Shown one piece after another: positions 6,961-13,010 of a DNA stretch of 14,001 nt. The notes below the pieces were generated by a model. It did not search any database and was not told where the DNA came from. It worked only from the letters and a program-made list of their open reading frames with translations. The translations under genes and the position numbers were made by a program. The DNA is from Gulosibacter massiliensis (GTDB lineage Bacteria > Actinomycetota > Actinomycetes > Actinomycetales > Microbacteriaceae). Each line of letters starts with the position of its first letter. The stretch's first letter is position 1. Where the stretch lies: assembly GCA_943325745.2 (NCBI GenBank), contig CALPQP020000007.1, forward strand, positions 1 through 14,001, given 5' to 3'.

Positions 6961-7719
6961 GTGGGTGTCCTGAACGGTGTTCAATCCCAAGTTTTCCGGC
7001 CACTCCCGGACGTCCTTCGTGCTGAGGCAATTGTTGATCGCCTCTCGACCGCAATCTCTCTCGGACTTCTTCGTCGGGGCGAGCAACTGCCCATCGAGAA
7101 TCAACTGGCGGTCATGTTTGGCGTCGCCACAGCCACCGTCCGTGACGCGCTCCAAACGTTGCGCGAGCATGGGATCATCGAGACCCGGCGCGGGCGAAGC
7201 GGCGGCACCTTCATCATCGGTTCTCCTCGCCCAAATCTCGATGCTCTGCGTGACAGGTTGTTGGGTCTATCAATGGCGGAATTGCGCGATTTGGAAGACG
7301 AACAGGTGGCTACCGCCCTCGCGGCAGCGCGACTCATCATCGGACGCGCGTTTCCCCACGACTTCGACCGACTCGAACGGGTCGCTCGCACCATGGGCGA
7401 GGCGACAACCGCCGAGTCCTGCATGCGCGCCGACAGTAGATTCCAGAGCGAACTTGCGGTGCTTTCCCAGTCCGAGCGTCTCTTAGCAACACAGATGCGA
7501 CTATTGACCGAATCGATTGAAATCATGTGGACCGTTCTCACCGTCGAAGCCGACAGGGACCGGACGATGAGCGATCAACTGGCGATTGTGGCAGCTCTGC
7601 GAAGTCGAGACCTTATCGCCGCTGAACGGGCCATTCGAGACCACATCTCGCGCGACTTTTATCGACTGATTGCCGCTCGGCTTGATGTTTTGTACCCCAT
7701 TGGTCCGCCGAATGAGTAA
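6961..7719 (+). CDS. GntR-family transcriptional regulator, FadR (FCD) subfamily
   Basis: 252 residues. The N-terminal winged helix-turn-helix (about 20-86) has the GntR pattern: IVDRLSTAISLGLLRRGEQLP, then VATATVRDALQTLREHGIIETRRGRSGG in outline. The C-terminal all-helical FCD effector domain spans about 108-238. FCD proteins usually hold a metal through an Asp and three His; here the first two His positions appear to be Gln (Gln162 in DSRFQSEL and Gln206 in SDQLAIV), with only His228 (RDHI) kept, so the ligand pocket may work without metal (inference). GTG 6961 is used, with GGAGG at 6952-6956. It overlaps the Cache-domain gene and probably controls the surrounding amine genes. Confidence 0.92.
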   Translation: MGVLNGVQSQVFRPLPDVLRAEAIVDRLSTAISLGLLRRGEQLPIENQLAVMFGVATATVRDALQTLREHGIIETRRGRSGGTFIIGSPRPNLDALRDRLLGLSMAELRDLEDEQVATALAAARLIIGRAFPHDFDRLERVARTMGEATTAESCMRADSRFQSELAVLSQSERLLATQMRLLTESIEIMWTVLTVEADRDRTMSDQLAIVAALRSRDLIAAERAIRDHISRDFYRLIAARLDVLYPIGPPNE

Positions 7720-8437
7720 GGCGCGCAGCGACCTCGAACGCGCGAGTGACGCGATTGGTGAGTGGTTTACCGCCATCTATGGCGACTTGACCGCCATGTC
7801 GACGGCGTGCGAAAACCAACTTCGGGATTCCCGCGGTAAGAAAGCCGGTTTGACGGAACGAAATCTGCGCGCAATTCAACCTGCCGCCGCGGCCTTTCTC
7901 CGCCGGCACGACATCCCCACGGCGGCTGGAATCGTCGTTGGTCCGGGAATCATCGAAAACAAAGATGGGTCGATCGAGTGGTGGCAACGAGGTGACTCGG
8001 GTTCAACTCAACGAATCGTGTTCAACCTTTCGCCCGAGGACCCCGGGTTCTATGATTTTGTGACATTTGAATGGTTCAACGAGGTCGTCTCGAACGGAAA
8101 GCCCGCGATTCAGGGTCCCTACCTCGACTACGCCGGGATGGACAAGTACATTCTGACCGCCATGGTTCCCCTGTCCTTGGATGGCGTGCTTATCGGTACC
8201 GCGGGATGCGACACGGAGGTGCGGGAATTAGAACGCGTCGTCATGCCGATTCTGCGCACAATTCCTGGGGACGCGGCGCTCGTGTCGAAATTCGACCGAG
8301 TCATCCTCGGAAACTCCGGTCGCTTTCACGTAGGTAATCGTGTCGCCGCATTGTCGAAGGACGCAATCCGATGTGAAATCCCAGGTCCCGAACTCGGATT
8401 ACAACTCGTGGCGGCACCACGAACCCTGCACAGCTAG
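7712..8437 (+). CDS. Soluble Cache-domain protein, putative ligand sensor
   Basis: 241 residues from ATG 7712, which overlaps the end of the regulator gene by eight bases, so the two are co-translated. No signal peptide or membrane segment is visible, unlike the usual Cache domains of chemoreceptors and histidine kinases. Cache-like features: an N-terminal helical stretch (about 1-65), IVVGPGIIENKDGSIEWWQRGD (74-95, in outline), a DPGFYDF/EWF segment (110-122), and GPYLDYAGMDKYILTAMVPL (135-154) followed by VLIGTAGCD, the typical strand pair lining a small-ligand pocket. No output domain is present. The role is inferred: a cytosolic amine or amino-acid binding partner of the adjacent FadR-type regulator. 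Its stop overlaps that of the convergent hydrolase gene. Confidence 0.75.
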   Translation: MSKARSDLERASDAIGEWFTAIYGDLTAMSTACENQLRDSRGKKAGLTERNLRAIQPAAAAFLRRHDIPTAAGIVVGPGIIENKDGSIEWWQRGDSGSTQRIVFNLSPEDPGFYDFVTFEWFNEVVSNGKPAIQGPYLDYAGMDKYILTAMVPLSLDGVLIGTAGCDTEVRELERVVMPILRTIPGDAALVSKFDRVILGNSGRFHVGNRVAALSKDAIRCEIPGPELGLQLVAAPRTLHS

Positions 8438-9228
8438 CGCGCGGTCCGAACGAGTTTCGTCTGGTCAACGAACGCCTGAAACAGGGCGCGGCGATCAGAG
8501 GCTGAACCGTCATCGTCCTCGGGGTGCCACTGGACTCCAACGACCCACCGCGCCGACGGCATTTCCGTGCCCTCGACGATTCCGTCCTCGGCACGAGCGC
8601 TGACGACAAGTCCCTCGGCCACACGATTGACGGCTTGGTGGTGCCCGGAGCGAACCGCAACTCGGTCGCGCCCGAAAATCTCGTGAGTCTTGCTACCCGG
8701 TTCAAGGATGACGGGCTCGTCCTTAAACATCGGGTCGCCTGAACCGCCGCGGTGCGGGTGGTAGTTCTCGATGTCCGGAATGAGGTCGCCGCCAAGTGCC
8801 ACGTTGAGCAACTGCGATCCGCGACAGATGCACAGCATCGGCGCGTCTCGTTCGATCGTGGCCTTGATGATGTCAATGCAGTAGTCGTCCGCCGCGCGGT
8901 CGACACCGTACTCGTGGTTGACCGGCTCGGAGTGACCGTAAATTCGTGCATCGACGTCTCCGCCGCCCAAAAACAGAACTCCGTCGGCTAGGTCGGCCAC
9001 TGCCGCCGGGTCGAGCGGTGACTTGCTCGAATCCAACAGCACGACCTTAGCTCCGACATTGTTCAGCTCGGTCAGCGCGACACGAGTGAATCGAGCGACG
9101 AGCCCGGCGACTTCGTCTGTCATTTCGGGAATGTTGAGCGACACGATGACCGCGACGGTCGGCGCGTCACTCGGCATCGACGCGTTGCCCTCGGGCATGA
9201 CGTCGCTCGGTGTGATGTTGTGGCTCAT
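8434..9228 (-). CDS. Gamma-glutamyl-gamma-aminobutyrate hydrolase family protein (PuuD-like, class I GATase fold)
   Basis: 264 residues. Hydrolyses gamma-glutamyl amides, in the Puu pathway gamma-glutamyl-GABA to glutamate and GABA. The class I glutamine amidotransferase triad is visible: nucleophile Cys135 in LCICRGSQLLNVALGG, His235 and Glu237 in GVQWHPEDD; the oxyanion-side motif GGGDVDARIYG (88-98) and SGHHQAVN (194-201) fit the peptidase C26/PuuD family. A non-conserved N-terminal stretch of about 22 residues precedes the first strand; ATG at 9195 or 9174 could shorten it. ATG 9228 lies 5 bases after the stop of the solute-binding gene with little ribosome-binding site, implying coupling. 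Last gene of the five-gene operon; real substrate unproven. Confidence 0.9.
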   Translation of the reverse strand: MSHNITPSDVMPEGNASMPSDAPTVAVIVSLNIPEMTDEVAGLVARFTRVALTELNNVGAKVVLLDSSKSPLDPAAVADLADGVLFLGGGDVDARIYGHSEPVNHEYGVDRAADDYCIDIIKATIERDAPMLCICRGSQLLNVALGGDLIPDIENYHPHRGGSGDPMFKDEPVILEPGSKTHEIFGRDRVAVRSGHHQAVNRVAEGLVVSARAEDGIVEGTEMPSARWVVGVQWHPEDDDGSASDRRALFQAFVDQTKLVRTAR

Positions 9229-9233
9229 GGACT

Positions 9234-9932
9234 CTATTTTGCCAGAGGGAACGCCAAGTCCGGCATCCAGGTGCTCCACACCTTCGCGAGTCGACCGTCG
9301 GCGATGACCGCATCGAGCGCACTGTTGAGTTCCCCTAACAGTTCGGCGTTGCCCTTCTGTACTCCGATACCCCACGGGTTTCGGGTTTCAGCTGTGAAGG
9401 CCACGACGAAATCCGGATCGTTGTCGGCCAACGGAATCATGACGACGTCGTCATCAACGAACGCATCGACGGCTCCCGATCGCAGTGCCGCAATCATGTC
9501 TTCGAAGACACTCGGGCCCGTGAATTCGACGATCTCGGCGCCGACGATTGTCTGTGCGACCTTCAGGTTGGCGCTTCCCGCAATCGCGCCCACCTTGTAT
9601 CCGTTCATGGTGGTGTTCGAACGGGCGGGGTCATCGGCACGAACCAACACGGTCTCGTTGAAAACCGCGTAGGGCTGAGTGAAGTCCACGAGTGCGATAC
9701 GTTCGGGAATCATTCCCTGCCCACACCAGACCGCGTCCACTTCACCGCTTTGGACCATGGGGATCATGTTGTCCCAACCGGTGATGACCCACTCGATCTC
9801 GCGACCCATCACACTCGCGACGAGGTCGGCCGCGGCCGGTTCGTAGCCCGTGCGAACAATCCCGTCGGGACTGAGGTTGAACAGCGGTGGCGCATCGGCA
9901 TCGATGCACGCCAGACGGAGCGCGGCGCTCAC
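9234..9932 (-). CDS. Solute-binding protein family 3 domain, apparently cytosolic
   Basis: 232 residues from GTG 9932. Matches the bacterial extracellular solute-binding protein family 3 (amino-acid ABC binding proteins): GYEPAAADLVASVMG near 29-43, WDNMIPMVQSGEVDAVW (53-69), RIALVDFTQPY (78-88), then WGIGVQKGNAELLGELNSAL and a closing GRLAKVWSTW. However it begins directly with the first strand (SAALRLACIDADAPPLF) and has no signal peptide, lipobox or membrane anchor. The GTG overlaps the stop of the GS-like gene (GTGA) with GGGAG upstream, fixing this start. No ABC permease or ATPase gene is nearby. A cytosolic ligand-binding or enzyme-accessory role is inferred; cyclohexadienyl-dehydratase-like enzymes share this fold and remain possible. 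Confidence 0.82.
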   Translation of the reverse strand: MSAALRLACIDADAPPLFNLSPDGIVRTGYEPAAADLVASVMGREIEWVITGWDNMIPMVQSGEVDAVWCGQGMIPERIALVDFTQPYAVFNETVLVRADDPARSNTTMNGYKVGAIAGSANLKVAQTIVGAEIVEFTGPSVFEDMIAALRSGAVDAFVDDDVVMIPLADNDPDFVVAFTAETRNPWGIGVQKGNAELLGELNSALDAVIADGRLAKVWSTWMPDLAFPLAK

Positions 9933-11335
9933 GGGAGGGTCTCCCAGTACTGTGCGAATTCCCATTCGGTGATGACCCCGCAATAACGGGCCCACTCGTC
10001 TTTCTTGAGGTCGATGAAAACATCCCGCAACTCCGCGGGGAATGCTTTCTTCAACAGGGCGCTTCCTTCGAATTCCACGATGGCGTCTCCTAGTGTCATG
10101 GGCATGAGGTCAAACTTCACGACCTTTGCCTTCTCATCCGTGAGGGGATCCCCCGAATTGATCTTTCGTTCCAGACCGTCCTCGATTGACGCTAGAAGCG
10201 CCGTGTGGGACAGATAAGGATTCACACTCGAGTCGGGCTGGCGGTATTCCATTCGCCCGATCGACGAGATGCGAATCATCCCCGCGCGGGAATCGAGTCC
10301 CCACGATGGCGAGCTCGGCGCGAACTGACCGGCGTCCCAGAACCGCTTATACGAGTTGACGGTGCTCGCCATGATGGCGGTCGAGTCAGCGGCGTGGGTG
10401 AGCATTCCACCGACGGCCCAGCGGCCCACTTCCGATAAGTGAATCTGCGTGTTCCCGGGCTCGACACACGCGTTTGCGCCGTCCTTCCACAACGAGAGGT
10501 TGTGGTGGCAGCCGTTACCCATCAATCCGTTGAACGGCTTGGGCATGAATGATGCCGTGACACCCTGTTCGCGAGCGACCTGCTTGCAGATCTGTCGATA
10601 GGTGACAAGACGATCCGAGGTGAGTTCGACCCGGTCGTACATCCAGTTAAGTTCCAACTGTCCGTCGTCCTCGTAGTCGCCTTCGATCATGTCGAGGCCA
10701 AACGCCTGCGCGTAGCGAACCACTTGCTTGAAAATTGGGCGCATACGCTCGAGGTTTTCGACCTGGTAGGCAGGGCTCGAACCCTCCTTCTTGATGACCT
10801 CGAGTCCCGGTCCGGTCCACATCATTTCGGGCTCGGTGCCACTGCGCACCTCGTATCCGGTTCGAGCGGTGAATTCGTGGTGGGCGCGAATCAGCAACCC
10901 ACGCGAGTCGGTTTGTAGGGGGCGTCCGCCAACCTCGGCGAAGTGCATCGGTTCGTAGGCGAGGCAGAGCATCCGGGCAACCGACGTATCCCACGGCAGC
11001 ACGACGAAGGTCGATGGGTCGGGCAGCGCGATCATCTCTCGTGCACCGATTCCGCCGCCGATGAGCTCGCCCTCGCGAGTCGACTGCAGGTCGGCTACGG
11101 CGGTGCGGTGAAGGGCGATGCCCTTTTCGAGGTTGCGACGAAGGTGCCGTGCGGGCACCATCTTGGCCACAACTTTCGCACCGATCGTGGGAAGCATGTA
11201 ATAGATGAATTCGACGCCGGCGGCAGCGATTTTCTGTTCGAGGTCTTTGATGACGTCCGGACGCATGTTCGACGCCTGATGGCGAGAGAACGCGTCGTTG
11301 TCCGTCAGAGCACTCGTTCCGAGTTGGTCAACCAT
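9929..11335 (-). CDS. Glutamine synthetase-like gamma-glutamyl-amine ligase (type III/PuuA-like)
   Basis: 468 residues from ATG 11335 (AAAGGAG site 8 bases upstream). ATP-dependent joining of glutamate to ammonia or, in this subfamily, probably an organic amine. GS landmarks: metal Glu in GTEPEMMW (168, 170), Glu222 and Glu228 in DYEDDGQLELNW, the ATP-site block FMPKPFNG..GNGCHHNLSLW (263-283), SSPSWG..SRAGMIR (341-355) and RMEYRQPDSSVNPYL (361-375). The usual GNGMHxH motif reads GNGCHHN, so the second conserved His is Asn279. The C-terminal adenylylation tyrosine motif (NLY) is missing (KVVKFDLMPMTLGDA), so GlnE-type control is unlikely. Context with a PuuD-like hydrolase, P450 and permease supports an amine, not ammonia, as substrate (inference). 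Confidence 0.9.
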   Translation of the reverse strand: MVDQLGTSALTDNDAFSRHQASNMRPDVIKDLEQKIAAAGVEFIYYMLPTIGAKVVAKMVPARHLRRNLEKGIALHRTAVADLQSTREGELIGGGIGAREMIALPDPSTFVVLPWDTSVARMLCLAYEPMHFAEVGGRPLQTDSRGLLIRAHHEFTARTGYEVRSGTEPEMMWTGPGLEVIKKEGSSPAYQVENLERMRPIFKQVVRYAQAFGLDMIEGDYEDDGQLELNWMYDRVELTSDRLVTYRQICKQVAREQGVTASFMPKPFNGLMGNGCHHNLSLWKDGANACVEPGNTQIHLSEVGRWAVGGMLTHAADSTAIMASTVNSYKRFWDAGQFAPSSPSWGLDSRAGMIRISSIGRMEYRQPDSSVNPYLSHTALLASIEDGLERKINSGDPLTDEKAKVVKFDLMPMTLGDAIVEFEGSALLKKAFPAELRDVFIDLKKDEWARYCGVITEWEFAQYWETLP

Positions 11336-11379
11336 TGATGGGACTCCTTTGTCCTTGTTTTCGGTGGGGTGAATCGGGG

Positions 11380-11568
11380 TCAGTCGGTGACCAGGATGGC
11401 TTGCATTGGGCACACGTCGGCCGCCTCGTCGACGTCCGCGCGCAACGAGTCGTCCGGGTTCTCGTCAAACTGCAATACGCCTTTGTCGTCGAGGCGGAAA
11501 ACGGTCGGCGCCGAAAAAGTGCACTGACCGTGGTTGTCGCACTTGGCGCGGTCTACAGAAACGTGCAT
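11380..11568 (-). CDS. Small [3Fe-4S] ferredoxin, P450 redox partner
   Basis: 62 residues. Passes electrons from a ferredoxin reductase to a P450. The sequence has the actinobacterial P450-ferredoxin pattern: Cys10-DNHGQ-Cys16 and Cys53-Pro, with His13 where an extra cysteine would sit in a [4Fe-4S] protein; three cysteines therefore predict a [3Fe-4S] cluster. SAPTVFRLDDKGVLQ (19-33) is also typical. ATG 11568 is chosen over an upstream in-frame start because AAGGAG lies 6 bases before it. It follows the P450 by 26 bases and precedes the GS-like gene by 44 bases. No ferredoxin reductase gene is in the window. Confidence 0.95.
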   Translation of the reverse strand: MHVSVDRAKCDNHGQCTFSAPTVFRLDDKGVLQFDENPDDSLRADVDEAADVCPMQAILVTD

Positions 11569-11594
11569 GGTGTTCTCCTTGGTGTTGTTTGAGG

Positions 11595-12788
11595 TTATCG
11601 CTTGTCGAACGCGAGCGGAAGACGCACGGGTCCCGTGTTGCCCGAATCGGGCATCCATTCATCCTGCCCGTTGACTCGAATGTTCGTCATCCGCTGCGAC
11701 AGGGTCCTAAACGCGATCGCCATGTCCATTCGCGCAACAAAATGCCCGAGGCAGTGGTGCATCCCCCCGCCAAATCCATAGTGCGGCGCGCGTTCCACGG
11801 TGATGTCAATTCCGGGATTCGGGTACGCCGTTGGGTCGTTTCCGCTCACCTGGGTGAAGAAGTGAACGGTCGATCCGGCTGGCGCGTGAAGGTCTTCATA
11901 TTCGAAATCGACGACGGCTTCGCGCGTCACCCACGTGGTCGTAGGATTCGACCTCATGACCTCTTCCACCGCATTACGAGCCAGTTCCGGGTGTTTCGCG
12001 AGCAACTCCCATTGGTCGGGGTTTCGCATCATGGTCTGAATCCCAAGCCCTAGTTGATTGCGGGTCGTGTCCATTCCGCCAAAGATGAGAAGACACAGCG
12101 CGTTGCGAAGTTCGTCGTCGCTGAGGCTGTCACCATCTCGGTTCGCCTCGACGAGACGCGTCACGAGATCGTCGCGCGGATTCGCCTGGCGATCGGCGAT
12201 GAGCGCTTCGGCATACCCGTAGAGTTCGGCGAGCGCCGATTCAACCTCGGGCAGGTCTTCCTTAATCGTGATTCCCAGCGCTAGCCCGATCGAACTCGAG
12301 ATGCGGGCAATGGTCGGCCATTCACTTTCGGGGATTCCCGTCAGGATGCATAACACGCGTGTTGCGTAGGGTTCGGCAAAATCGTTGACGAACTCGAACT
12401 CGCCGTTGTCAATAAACCCGTCGACGATTTCAGCCGCAAGTTTTTCGAAGCGCGGAACATACGCTTCGATGTGTCGGAACGAGAACGCCGGGTTGAGCAT
12501 GCGCCTGATTCGGTGGTGGTCGTCGCCTTCGAGCACCAACAGGCACTTGGTCCACCAATCGTGGAACAACCCCGAGTGCACTCCGTTGTGGTCCGGCCAT
12601 TTTCCGCTACCCTGGCTCAAGCGGGTGTCTTTGAGAAGGATGCTGACGTACTCGTGGCGCAAAACTGCGAATCCGTAGTTCGTCGTGGCGTACCAGTGCT
12701 GTTCGCGGGCGTTTCGAACTGCTTCGGAATGCATCGCAAAGGACGGGTCCGAAATGTCCAGATACGGTACAGCGATTTCGGTTGACAT
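11595..12788 (-). CDS. Cytochrome P450 monooxygenase
   Basis: 397 residues, soluble bacterial class I type. C-helix HHRIRR (91-96), I-helix oxygen-activation motif GGMDTT (237-242), K-helix EVMR (276-279, ExxR), and the haem loop FGGGMHHCLGH (339-349) with ligand Cys346 are all intact. ATG 12788 is preferred to an upstream ATG because GAGG lies 8 bases before it. First gene of an operon with ferredoxin, GS-like ligase, solute-binding protein and PuuD-like hydrolase. That company recalls the mycobacterial pip/mor (CYP151) loci for piperidine, pyrrolidine and morpholine use; oxidation of a secondary amine or of a gamma-glutamyl amide is inferred, and the CYP family is not established from sequence here. 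Confidence 0.95.
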   Translation of the reverse strand: MSTEIAVPYLDISDPSFAMHSEAVRNAREQHWYATTNYGFAVLRHEYVSILLKDTRLSQGSGKWPDHNGVHSGLFHDWWTKCLLVLEGDDHHRIRRMLNPAFSFRHIEAYVPRFEKLAAEIVDGFIDNGEFEFVNDFAEPYATRVLCILTGIPESEWPTIARISSSIGLALGITIKEDLPEVESALAELYGYAEALIADRQANPRDDLVTRLVEANRDGDSLSDDELRNALCLLIFGGMDTTRNQLGLGIQTMMRNPDQWELLAKHPELARNAVEEVMRSNPTTTWVTREAVVDFEYEDLHAPAGSTVHFFTQVSGNDPTAYPNPGIDITVERAPHYGFGGGMHHCLGHFVARMDMAIAFRTLSQRMTNIRVNGQDEWMPDSGNTGPVRLPLAFDKR

Positions 12789-12837
12789 CGGGTGAACCTC
12801 ATTGTTCGAGCGACTCGGCCGCAAATGGATGTTGTGG

Positions 12838-12892
12838 TAAATCCTATGTCTATTTCCTAAATCCTACAATCATGAATGATTTAGGGAAAACG
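12838..12892. promoter_or_regulatory. Array of TAAATC/TTTAGG operator boxes between P450 and permease genes
   Basis: TAAATCCTA occurs at 12838-12846 and again at 12858-12866, and the inverted core GATTTA at 12878-12883: three cores starting exactly 20 bases apart, about two helical turns. The outer pair 12853-12863 and 12878-12890 also forms an imperfect inverted repeat (TTTCCTAAATC versus GATTTAGGGAAA). The box TTTAGGGAAAACG (12880-12892) differs by one missing base from the palindromic box near the regulator gene. Likely shared operator for both divergent transcripts; the binding protein is inferred. Confidence 0.55.
12841..12869 (-). promoter_or_regulatory. Promoter of the P450 operon
   Basis: Minus strand -35 TTGTAG (12864-12869), 17-base spacer, -10 TAGGAT (12841-12846). 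Predicted start near 12834, leaving a leader of about 46 bases that ends in the GAGG ribosome-binding site. The spacer contains GATTTAGGAAATAGACA, which carries the same TTTAGG box seen in the aldehyde dehydrogenase promoter spacer. Confidence 0.5.
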
Positions 12893-12895
12893 CCG

Positions 12896-12901
12896 TTGAC
12901 A
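12896..12901 (+). promoter_or_regulatory. Candidate -35 element of the permease gene
   Basis: A perfect TTGACA lies directly after the last operator box. No convincing -10 is found at 16-18 bases (TAGAGA at 15; a TATGTT further down at 12934-12939 lacks its own -35). The rest of the roughly 65-110-base leader up to ATG 13011 shows no riboswitch I recognise. Confidence 0.33.
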
Positions 12902-13010
12902 AAAATCATCTGCCACTAGAGAAAAAAACGCGCTATGTTTGCCCCAGCACAACGAGGTGCGACCAACGCCGGTGGCATCTCGCGATTAACACAACAATCG
13001 AAAGGTCACA

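Noticed and set aside
12902..13010. Leader of the permease gene as a riboswitch
   Set aside because: No known riboswitch core or strong paired stems recognised by eye; a covariance-model search would be decisive.
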